Part shown: positions 12,525-21,400 of the stretch, one piece after another
Layout of the letters: every line of letters starts with the position of its first letter
How positions within the stretch are numbered: the stretch's first letter is position 1
NCBI RefSeq assembly: GCF_958979055.1
Contig: NC_084889.1
Location: 6,030,761 to 6,094,760 of the forward strand
Length of the DNA stretch: 64,000 nucleotides
Direction: 5' to 3'
From: Alnus glutinosa
Taxonomy: Eukaryota; Streptophyta; Magnoliopsida; Fagales; Betulaceae
Program-made: the position numbers and the translations under genes
Notes under the pieces: generated by a model
Told to the model about the DNA's origin: nothing
Seen by the model: the letters and a program-made list of their open reading frames with translations, nothing else
Database searches by the model: none

Positions 12525-13905
12525 TTTTTACAAGTAATAAATTGATCTTATTAGAAGCTTAAGGTACCCTTAAGCACACCGGAAATATACAAGAGGATGC
12601 ACCTAGCTAAAAAGCTAAAAATGAAACAGCCCACAAAAAGAAAGAAACTCAACAACCCCTCAAACCTGAACCCTCGAACCGAAACCTACAAAGAGCACTC
12701 AAAGCTATAGGAACGAAGCCCAAACAAACCCACAAAAACTAAAGCCCTTAAACCCAAATCCCACAAGGAACACTCAATGCTCCCTCTTCCCTTTGAACTA
12801 CATACGCGCACCATTTTTAACCCGATGGAGCTCCTCTTCAATGGCACTTCCAACCCCATCCGACATCCAATCCAAGGACATGTCGGGATGACAAACACTC
12901 GAGGGGTAAAAAACCATCTCCCCAGACGGGCCGAAACCAACCAGCCACTTTTGAGAATGAGTTGAGCCATCCGATCCGATATTCGCCCCCTTTTCAGCAA
13001 AAGGAGCAGCGCAACCATTCCAAGGGGAAGGAGCATAACCAACCACACCCGTTTTGCAAGTCCCTCGAAGACAGAGAGATCAGCGGCATACGACGTGCCG
13101 CGGAGTCGACGCCTTCTTGAAATTCAGTACCTTTAGATTTCTCAGGACTGGTCGGAGGCCGTTGAAGATCGGATGTAGACCCAAGACCCAAAGAGCACTC
13201 AAGACCCGCATCCACAACCAAGGAAGACTCCAAAACAAGACTAGAGGAGGTCGGGATAGAACCTGACCCAGCCATCGACGATGCTGAGACTGAAGTCGCA
13301 GACAACAATGCTGAACCGAAAGCTACCACATGATATTCTTGCCCAGAAGATGCCGAAACATGTCCAGGGGAAGGACCATCGGCAGCCACTGGCGACGACG
13401 GACCAGGAGTCACACAAGTAACAAAAACCCTCCCAACAGCCGCTCCAAAACCCGACGAAGCCACCAAGCCTGAAACCACAACAATGCCTCTGGGACCGAC
13501 CATCAAACAAGGCCCAACATCTTTGGGAAAAAAGGAGAACTCAACACTAGTCGGAACAGACAACCCAGAATTCGAAGGGTGCCCTTGACCGGTATCCTCA
13601 ATCCACTTCTTTGCTTTAGGCATCGCCAAAAATCGGCCCAAACGAAAACTTTTGAATCTGAGATCGGGTCTAAGACCCAACCCAAACCCAGACGAGCGAC
13701 CCAATAACAAACAAACGACCTGATCCACCAAACTCAGTAGAAGGTTCCCCCACGTCTGCAACTTCAAATGAGGCAACGGCTTCCTCGCTGATCCTAGTGT
13801 GCCTTGGGCAGAGGGGAGACGTGCTGCATGTTCTTTGCTCTGCAGATTCAACAACCTGTCCTTACCCAACGGTTCCTTCTCCAACACTAACAACGGTTCC
13901 TTCTT
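12525..13905 (-). mobile_element. LINE-derived retroposon with long minus-strand frame
   Basis: On the minus strand the element ends with a LINE 3' end: AGCTAGGTGCATCC, then a TGTATATTTCC and TTATTACTTGTAAAAA tail at 12525-12620. The same 3' end recurs at 15660-15760 and 52104-52186. Upstream, 13893-12994 is one open frame of 299 codons that is Ser/Gly/Val-rich, and a further overlapping frame reaches 12686. No reverse transcriptase or endonuclease motif is visible, so this is either an internally deleted LINE (ORF1 C-terminal region joined to the 3' UTR) or a host fragment carried by LINE machinery. GC content is clearly higher than the surroundings. The 5' end is uncertain. Confidence 0.5.
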
Positions 13906-14101
13906 AAAAAGTCATTTTCCAAATTTGAAGATATTCAATGTATTGATAAGAAACCATAAAACAAAATTTCGAAAATAAAAAACAGATAAAATTTAAAAAA
14001 ACAAATAAATAGTATCTAAAAAAGGTCTAGCAAACTGGGAGAACTAAAAAAGTAATGGGATATTTAACAACCATAATCATATGAAACAAAGGGTTACATA
14101 C

Positions 14102-14139
14102 ACGTTAGAACAGGCACTGAACGTTAGAACAGGCACTGA
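14102..14139. repeat. Perfect 19-bp tandem duplication
   Basis: ACGTTAGAACAGGCACTGA occurs twice, head to tail, without mismatch. Confidence 0.95.
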
Positions 14140-14798
14140 AATATGGGGACTCATCAGTAGTCCAGACATAAACATAAAAAATGCACAAAATTAATATCCA
14201 TATTGAGAACATGTGTATGACTAAAGTTACAGTCAGAATGGAATGCAAAAATATGATGATATTCGTAAGTACTCAATGTTTGAAGTTTCCAAAACTTAAA
14301 TGGAAAACTTCAGTATGTTCGCATTGCAATAAGTAATTACATGTGAAAACAATTTAATTGGCGGGGGTAACCCCTTTTCAAATTCGCCACTACTGTCAAT
14401 GAACAAATCAGTCATTGCAATGAGATATGTAGCAAAGTAAAAATCACGCAAAGTGAGTCACATGGTCAGTCCAGGCATGGACAATTTTTTGCTACTCCCA
14501 AACTATTCTGAAGAAACAATTCAAACAAGATCAGATACGAATCAGAATAACGGATAGGCAACAAGCCACCAACTTTATAGTAGAAGAACCCATTAAACAA
14601 CAAGAGTGTATCAAAGGTATCACAAAAGATGAAGTCAGCTAGTGGACTACTAATGAAATTTGAACATTCAAGATTTAGAAATTCACATTTAATAGATTTT
14701 ACTTTTTTATTAAAAAAAAGGATCAAGGGACAATCAAGATATCCTAGAGAAGAAAAATCTGATATTCAAACAGCATGACATAGATGTAAATTTCTTAG

Positions 14799-14870
14799 AA
14801 AAAGCCCTCAGATCTCATAGCTATTTGGGTCATCGACAGCATAACCATCAGATTTTCACCAAGAGCCTTT
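14799..14870 (-). ncRNA. Box C/D snoRNA candidate A1
   Basis: Minus-strand element of 72 nt. The terminal stem is AAAGGCTC paired with GGGCTTT (8 pairs, including G-U). It has a variant box C (TGGTGAA), an internal CTGA followed by C'-like CGATGAC, and box D CTGA. The bases before box D are AATAGCTATGAGAT, shared with A2 and largely with A3. The guide's target is not recognised. The substitution pattern between copies keeps the stem and the D box. Confidence 0.55.
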
Positions 14871-14937
14871 CCACATCAAACACCGTGATAAGAAAGGGGG
14901 AAAGAAAGAAATTGAGACAGAGCAGAGAGAGAGATAG

Positions 14938-14947
14938 AGATAGATGG

Positions 14948-15025
<78 letters not shown>
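14938..15025. repeat. (GATA)n and (GA)n microsatellite
   Basis: GATA repeats (about 14938-14966) run into about 29 GA dinucleotides. The paralogous unit at 16200 has only a few GA repeats, so this expansion postdates the duplication. Confidence 0.95.
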
Positions 15026-15027
<2 letters not shown>

Positions 15028-15075
15028 GATAAAATGTGGTGTATTGCATTTCTCTTAGGAAAATGCTCAAGATAC

Positions 15076-15139
15076 TAAAGGCTCGTAGTGAAAACCCATG
15101 TAACCGCTCCATACAATGAGTTTTCCATCATGGGGCAAA
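15076..15139 (-). ncRNA. Conserved block B, copy 1
   Basis: Nearly identical to copy 2 over 64 nt and recognisable in copies 3 and 4, while much of the DNA between is less conserved. It has a box C-like ATGATG but no CTGA at the expected D position, so I do not call it a standard box C/D RNA. Confidence 0.4.
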
Positions 15140-15359
15140 TGTAAATGCATATGCAAATACAATTAGTCCTTGGACTACTTAGGGATCAACAACTGTTGCG
15201 AAGAACCAAAACAACAGTTTAACTAAACAAATCCATCACTATGGCTCAGCGGAGTAACTCTAATTACCAATAGAATGTAACCCCACATCAGATAATTCAA
15301 AAAACATGACATCTAAAACATAAACAAAATACACTACAAAGTGTTTAAAAAAAAAAAAA

Positions 15360-15446
15360 CTGGTCAGATATAGCTTTCTAGGCTGCATTTCCATCAATAA
15401 TGCAGCAAACAACTGCTCAGAGCCCAGTGCGTTTATCATCATTCAC
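15360..15446 (-). ncRNA. Box C/D snoRNA candidate C1
   Basis: Minus-strand 87-nt element with all four boxes in order: box C ATGATGA (15436-15442), D' CTGA after GCACTGGGCT, C' TTGATGG, and D CTGA (15364-15367). The spacing is typical of box C/D guide RNAs, which direct 2'-O-methylation at the base paired with the fifth guide nucleotide upstream of D or D'. Upstream of D', GCACTGGGC is complementary to GCCCAGTGC, a segment I recall in 25S/28S rRNA near the Cm site guided by yeast snR76. That match is from memory. The guide upstream of D (CCTAGAAAGCTATAT) is not recognised. A second copy lies at 16574-16660. Confidence 0.65.
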
Positions 15447-15659
15447 TACATAAATATAACCAAACTCAAACCCCAAAAATCCATGGCGAAAAACTTGTGT
15501 AAACCATTCAGATACCATTGACAGTAAAACCATTAAAAAAAAAAAACAACAACAACAACAAACAAACAAACAAACAAAAAATGAAGCGAAATTGAACTAA
15601 CCAAGACGGCCAAACTGGCTTTGCAACACATGCATGTGAAATTAATATCAATGTATGTT

Positions 15660-15760
15660 TTCTTATAAGTAATCGACAAATATCATTAAATGCGTAAAGG
15701 TGCCCCTAAGTACATAAAAAGTATAAAAGAGGAAGCATCTAGCTAGAAGGAGCAAAAAAA
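15660..15760 (-). mobile_element. LINE 3'-end stub
   Basis: Shares with 12525-12620 the minus-strand order AGCTAG(A/G)TGC, TATAC, a short variable part and the TTACTTATAAG-like tail. It is 5'-truncated and inserted at the edge of the first array unit. Confidence 0.55.
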
Positions 15761-16094
15761 ACAAAGAAATCACTATAACTAATTGTCAGAGGAGAAACAT
15801 AAGCAACTGTCTAAATATACAAAGTTTTGAATTAAAAAAAAAAGGGACTTAATTACCTCCAAATCGGTCCTCAAAACTTCTGTTATTCATTTCCCTCCAT
15901 AAACACCATAAAAGGCACATACGCACTATCTTGATGTTTGAGAACAGGTGTATAACTAATCATTATGAACATGCGTATGACAAATTAGATTTTAAAAAAA
16001 CAATAAAAAAAAGAAGGATAAATGGACCATCAAGTTAACGCATAGAAGAAAAATCTGACATTCAAACAGCATGAAATAGATGTAAATATCTTAG
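15761..16094. other. Junction DNA between two array units
   Basis: No gene is seen. From about 16010 the sequence becomes alignable with 14735-14800, marking the start of the duplicated unit. Confidence 0.4.
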
Positions 16095-16165
16095 AAAAGC
16101 CCTCAGATCTCATAGCTATTTGGATCATCGACAGCATAACCATCAGATTTTCACCAAGAGCCTTT
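16095..16165 (-). ncRNA. Box C/D snoRNA candidate A2
   Basis: Duplicate of A1 with the same terminal stem, the same internal CTGA, a C' box CGATGAT and box D CTGA preceded by AATAGCTATGAGAT. Only a few bases differ from A1 over its 71 nt. Confidence 0.55.
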
Positions 16166-16280
16166 CCACATCAACCGCCGCAATAAGAAAGGGAGACAAA
16201 AAGAAATAGAGAGAGAATTAGGGTGGGAATAAAGTGTGGTGTATAGCACTACACTCTTAGGAGAATGCTGACGATGACAG

Positions 16281-16344
16281 TAAAGGCTCGTAGTGAAAAC
16301 CCATGTAACCGCTCCATACAAAGAGTTTTCCATCCTGGGGCAAA
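16281..16344 (-). ncRNA. Conserved block B, copy 2
   Basis: Differs from copy 1 at only about two positions across 64 nt. One of them changes the ATGATG motif to AGGATG. Confidence 0.4.
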
Positions 16345-16573
16345 TGAAAATCCATATGCAAATACAATTAGAGTCCTTAGACAACTTAAGGATCAACAAC
16401 TACTGCAAAGAAGTAAAACAACAGTACGACTATATTTCCTCACACTAATCCATCACTATGGCTCAGTGCCCATATGTGAGCGGAGTAACTCATTACCAAT
16501 AGAATGTAACCCCACATCAGACAATTCAGATAAAGCATAAACAAAATACTCTACAAAATGTGTAAAAGAAAAA

Positions 16574-16660
16574 CTGGTCAGATATAGCTTTCTAGGCTGC
16601 ATTTCCATCAATAATGCAGTGAAAAACTGCTCAGAGCCCAGTGCATTTATCATCATTCAC
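16574..16660 (-). ncRNA. Box C/D snoRNA candidate C2
   Basis: Second copy of the four-box element: C ATGATGA (16650-16656), D' CTGA, C' TTGATGG, D CTGA (16578-16581). The guide before D' keeps GCACTGGGC. The neighbouring base changes (AAATGC for AAACGC) fall outside the core 9-nt pairing. A loop between D' and C' differs from C1 by compensatory-looking changes (GCAGT..ACTGC against CAGT..GCTG). Confidence 0.65.
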
Positions 16661-16841
16661 TACATAAATATAACCCAACTCAAACCCCAAAAACCCATTA
16701 CGAAAAGCTTGTGTAAACCACTTACAGATATCATTGACAGAACAACCAAAAAACAAAACAAAAATGAAGCGAAATTGAATTCAACAAGAGGGCCAAACTG
16801 GTTTTGCAACACATACATGTGAAAACCAAATCAATGCATGT

Positions 16842-16918
16842 AAAAGCCCTCAGATCTCATAGCTTCAAAATGAATCATCCACGGTCTTTCAATGCAATGG
16901 CATTCATCAGAAGCCTTT
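16842..16918 (-). ncRNA. Box C/D snoRNA candidate A3
   Basis: The best member of family A: 77 nt, terminal stem AAAGGCTT paired with GGGCTTTT, perfect box C (TGATGAA), C'-like GGATGAT and box D CTGA preceded by GAAGCTATGAGAT. The internal part differs from A1/A2, while the ends, box D and D-guide core are kept. This is what is expected of a diverged snoRNA paralogue rather than of neutral repeats. Confidence 0.6.
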
Positions 16919-16993
16919 ATAAACCACCACCACAAAATATGAGTGTATATGTGTGCATGCATGTACAAAGAAAGAGTAAAGCTACTCTTCACA

Positions 16994-17024
16994 GGATTTG
17001 GCTTAGGTGCTCTAAAACAAATCC
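16994..17024 (-). other. Short hairpin between blocks A3 and B3
   Basis: GGATTTG pairs with CAAATCC around an inner TTAG/CTAA stem and a small AGCAC loop. It is not clearly present in the other units and its role is unknown. Confidence 0.35.
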
Positions 17025-17081
17025 CTCTTGACACCCATTTATCACACATATACATTCATATAAAGAAGAGGTGGTGGTGAG

Positions 17082-17151
17082 TAAAGGCTAGTAATGAATG
17101 AAAACCACGCGAACCGCTCAATACAGTAAGAGTTGTACATCATCGGGCAAA
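17082..17151 (-). ncRNA. Conserved block B, copy 3
   Basis: The B copy closest to the presumed promoter. It has a clean CGATGATG and TTGAGCGGTT, with length differences from copies 1 and 2. Confidence 0.4.
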
Positions 17152-17317
17152 TTAGGGCTCGTTGGTCGGCGCTAAATGCAAGCCACGGCGCCCTTTAGCA
17201 TAACCACACCCAATAAAATCAACCAAAACCAAAGGAATACAAAAATTGATACTTTGCATAAGATCCGAAACAGAGAAAGAGAACAGAGAGCAAAGGATTA
17301 AGAGAGAAGAAGCTCAC

Positions 17318-17325
17318 TAGGGTTT
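17318..17325 (-). promoter_or_regulatory. Telo-box in snoRNA-array leader
   Basis: AAACCCTA on the minus strand, just before a CT-rich leader. Telo-boxes are common in plant promoters and leaders of ribosomal-protein and snoRNA genes. Confidence 0.5.
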
Positions 17326-17417
17326 CGCGGCGATTCCTGAACTTAATAGGGATGTGATTTCCCAAAATATCCTTTTTCTGGTCCCAATTTCCGACAGCAT
17401 CCTATTGTATTTCTCTT

Positions 17418-17720
17418 GTGGAGTGTTTGGGATGGCGATTTGTTAAATAATAAGTGCATTTTAAATCAAATAGTAAAATTTAAATCGTTTGAAAACTGTA
17501 TTTTTTAAAATTGCGATTAAAAATGTAAAAAATTTATTTTTTCAAATAGCAGGTAATATGGTATTTTTTTGAAAACTCAAAATTTTAAATGCTACTTTGT
17601 GATTTTAAAGGTAAAACTGTGATTTTGCCAAAACGCTTAACTGTATTTTTAAAAATCAATTTTTTAAATTGCACATTTTAAAATCGGTATTTTAAATCGC
17701 AAACCCAAATGAACCTTTAA
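17418..17720. mobile_element. MITE, hAT-like
   Basis: The left end (GTGTTTGGG then GCGATTT) and the reverse complement of the right end (TTTGGGTTTGCGATTT) match imperfectly. The interior is built of repeated GCGATTTTAAAAT-like words. It is non-coding, with no clear target duplication. Confidence 0.45.
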
Positions 17721-17810
17721 CTCTTTAGGCCATTGTTTCACTGTTTACCTCCGATTAATCTATCCAAATTGAAATTTTTTTTCCATATTAATAAAATGAT
17801 TAAATACATT

Positions 17811-18283
17811 ATTAGTATTTGAGTTTTGAAAACTTTATTTTTTGATACCTGAGTTTTAAAATATATCGCAAATGGCACCTGAGTTTTGCGAAAAGACAAA
17901 CTTGTTATTTCTGTCCATATTTCAGTCTAAAATTTAACATTACCAATTGTCAACCCTTAGGAATTGACACGAGTTACAATATAAAAAAACTACAAAAATA
18001 TAAAATAAAAATCTTTAAGAATTAATTAAAAAAGGGCCACCCCTATTTTGGTCTTTTTCTTCTTCTTTTTTTTTTCAATTTTTTTAAGTTTTTAATATTT
18101 TTTTAATTTTTAATTTTTAATTTTTTTATACTAAAACACGTGTCAAACACCATGGCATTAAATTTTAGATGAAAAAATAAACAAAAATACCTTAGGTGAA
18201 AAAAATAACAGAAGTACCAAGTTCATCTTTTTCACAAAATTCAAATACAATCTGCTATACATTTTGAAATTCACGAACTAAAA
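17811..18283. mobile_element. Foldback-type inverted-repeat element
   Basis: The outer ~130 bp of each side are imperfect inverted repeats: left TTAGTATTTGAGTTTTGAAA matches the complement of the right end TTAGTTCGTGAATTTCAAAA, and further in TTTTGCGAAAAGACAAACTT matches TTTTGTGAAAAAGATGAACTT in part. It lies about 130 bp upstream of the WD40 start codon and so may be part of its promoter. Confidence 0.5.
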
Positions 18284-18408
18284 AAAAAAAAAAAGAGTTT
18301 CAAAAGGTAATAATAAGATATTTAACCTTAATAAAAATACGCTAAAAAAAATCATAACTGACCTGCCCGCCACAAACACACGCACATAGTTTGGAGACAG
18401 ACAGAACG

Positions 18409-21400
18409 ATGCTGGAGGCGAAGAGTCTGAGGAAGGCGGTGGTGCCCTCCACACTGATAGAGCATCCCTCTCCGGGAAATCTTCAGTCCACTCGTCTCGC
18501 CCTCCATGTACCATCTTCTCTTTGTTTTCTCGATAGTCGGTGCTATTGTTTGATATAATCTAATTTTGTTTCTTCCATTGCCAGGCTAGTGAGGACGGTT
18601 CTTCTTGTTGGGCCTACGTCGCCTCCAGTTGCCACGTTTACAAAATCCAGGTACACACACGGATGCTGCGCGGGTGTTTATTATGTATAGTTGTGCCCGC
18701 ATTCTTTTGCTCAAGCATGAAGTAGACTTAACTGTTAACTGTTTTTCGTAGTGATTAATCAATCTGCCGTTTGAAAAAATGTTTACTTGAATTTGGGTGT
18801 GCACAATTAAAGAAAAAGAGTTAAATTACTACTTATCCAACCAGCTTAATTCGATGGGAAATTATGAATTTAATCATTTAGTTAATACTTTTAACAAAAA
18901 AATGATATAAGGAAGTGCTTGCATTATATGTTGTGCAAAACAGAAAAAAAAGAAATGGGGTTCTTAGTTCTTATGGGCATTTAGTTTTGTGCATGACTCC
19001 GTTAACCTGAATGTGTTTTTTTTTTCACATGTTTCAAGTAATTTCTTTTGTTTGGTGTGTCAAGCGAGGAAGCTGTTATAATAATAATTGCTATGGGAAT
19101 GATTTAATATTCTTTTAGATTCCACTGGAAGATTCTTTCATGAGCAAAGGAAAAGAAAGCCTCCTGATCCCTGTACAGACTCAGGTATGAAATCATGGGC
19201 TATTGTCCATTTGCATAGAGTCTTGATCTTGTTTGACGTGTGACATACATGTGACTCCGAATCTGTTTGTTTTAATGTTTGACTCTATTGATTATGTGTT
19301 AACCCTGTCATCTGTGATCTGACTTCTTGAAGGTTACGGACTCTTTCATAGTCAACCGCTGTCCTCATCGTTCAGAGATTCAGAGTATAGTGCTAACAGA
19401 AGCTGAGAGTAAGTGGCTGTTGCATTGGTACTTGGATTTTTTACTTTGCTAGGCCATAGTTAATATTGTATTAGTGCAATGTAACACTTCAGTCCCACAT
19501 TGAAAAGATGAATAATCCATATAGAATAAGTATATTATAAAGGCATTTATGAGTACTAAGTCTCACATTGGTTCCTTACTAGATGAGACTGGGCTGTATA
19601 AGTGATTCTAAGGAAGCTCCAACTTCACTAGTTCTTTTGGAGTGATAGCGCAAATGTAGTTAGTGCTTTTCCTAGATCGTTACATGCAATGTTGTCAAGT
19701 AAAATTTAGTATAGTTTGCTGGTAGGTCAAGGGGATAGCATCTCTTATAATCTCCCCCTCCCCTTTTAACAATGGTGTTGGCAGATAGGTATAATGCTAG
19801 TATGCTACTCAGATTTTGGAATAAAAATAAGCTTTTTCTTAAATTTGATAAGTTCCAAGGGAGATTGAGTTGCTTTAATAACTCCCTGGATGATCAAAAC
19901 AGTTGAACCTTTTTCGTCCCCCCCCCCCCCCCCCTTCTTTGCTGTTATTTTCTGTTAAGCAATAATAGCGGAATTTTTTTTATATAATTTTATTCTGGCC
20001 CTTGCTAAGTGAAACAAGGAAAACATTCTTCTTTTAAAAACATCGGGACCAACAATGACCAGTTTCAACTTAATTGTCTCTGATATTTTGATCTTCTTAA
20101 GACATTAGCTGGGTTTGGAAGGTCACCTGGAACATTTATGGGTCCTTACCTCTGATTGGACTCTAAATGAAATTTTTGGGAGTTATAATCAAGTCTGAAT
20201 AACGTCTCATTCCTTCTTGCTACTGTAAACTCATGAATGTTATGGCGTGGTTTGGTTTGATAATAATTTGTCTCAGATGCATGCTCATAAATTTGGCTAA
20301 CCAAGCAGCATTTGCAGTGTGTTGGTCAATCTTTTTCTCTTTTAGTAAGGTCATTTTGTTTATGCTTTCTTCCTTTGGCAAAACTTTGCATTCTTTACAT
20401 TGAAAATCATAATTACGTTTATTTTCTTTTATAGAAGTTAGCTGAGCGATTTCAAGGCAAATTATAAATTACCTTCCTGTGGTTAGAGATAAATTACCTC
20501 ATTGTCTTTTGAAAATCATCATTGAACCTCCCTATGGTTTAGAGTCATCATATTTTTTAGCTCAATTAACGGATTCTCCCATTGATGTACATGTGTCGAA
20601 TGAAACATGAAAATTAGCCCTTAGTTGGCCTTTAAGATGGGCGGAAACAAAGCTGTTCTATTTCCAAATCCAAGAAAAGAGCTGTCTGCTTCCTCTTCCA
20701 TGAAGCGTCATGCCTCATTTAGTGTCAATTCATGTTTCAAGCAACACTGGATGTCATGTGGGAGAATCCGTCAATTGGCATGGAAAATTTGATGATTTCT
20801 TTTGCTTTGAACCACAAAGAGGTTTAAAGACGGTTAGGAAGGAAATTTGTAATTATCCCTAACTTCGTGGAGGTAATTTGTAATTTATGATAGATTTCAC
20901 AAACCTGTTTTTTTTATCAAATCAATTAAATATGACAAATATCATGGTTGGAGAATTTGGAAACATTTTTTGATTGCCAAAAAAACCTATAGGGATGTTT
21001 TGATTGGGCTAGTAATTGATATCATTTTCAGGTAATCTTATCACGACTTTTCATTTTACTATTATCTTCTATTGTTTAAGAAATATTAATGTATTAGCAG
21101 CTCTTGGCATCGATTCAATTGTAAATACTTATTGACTGGATGTGATATTTTCAGGCACTGGCTACTTAATGTTGGGAAGCGTAGATTCATATGGTCACCT
21201 TATTGTATCTAAACTAGATACTGCTGGTAAAGGTAGTTTCTCTTTGTAATTAATCATCATGATGTTAATACATCTCCTAATGAAGATTCGATAGTAAAAT
21301 TTTGCAGCATTTGTTTATTTTAATTGAAAGATTAAGAAATTTGGAAGTGCTTCTCCCTCTTGAACTTTTCTAGTTGGGATAATTTATTCAACCTCTCCCT

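Larger units (their letters stand above)
11452..17340 (-). ncRNA. Putative snoRNA cluster transcription unit (tandem array)
   Basis: Four related units lie in the same minus orientation, near 16842-17151, 16095-16840, 14799-15655 and 11452-11632. Each contains a box C/D-like element A and a conserved block B, and the two middle units also contain a strong box C/D element C. The minus strand upstream of the first unit has a telo-box AAACCCTA (17318-17325) in a CT-rich leader, a promoter feature common in plant genes for ribosome biogenesis and in snoRNA clusters. No long ORF spans the array. Plant snoRNAs are often polycistronic, so one precursor is the likely arrangement. LINE pieces at 12525-13905 and 15660-15760 interrupt the array. 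The cluster reading is inferred from structure; transcription is not shown. Confidence 0.55.
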
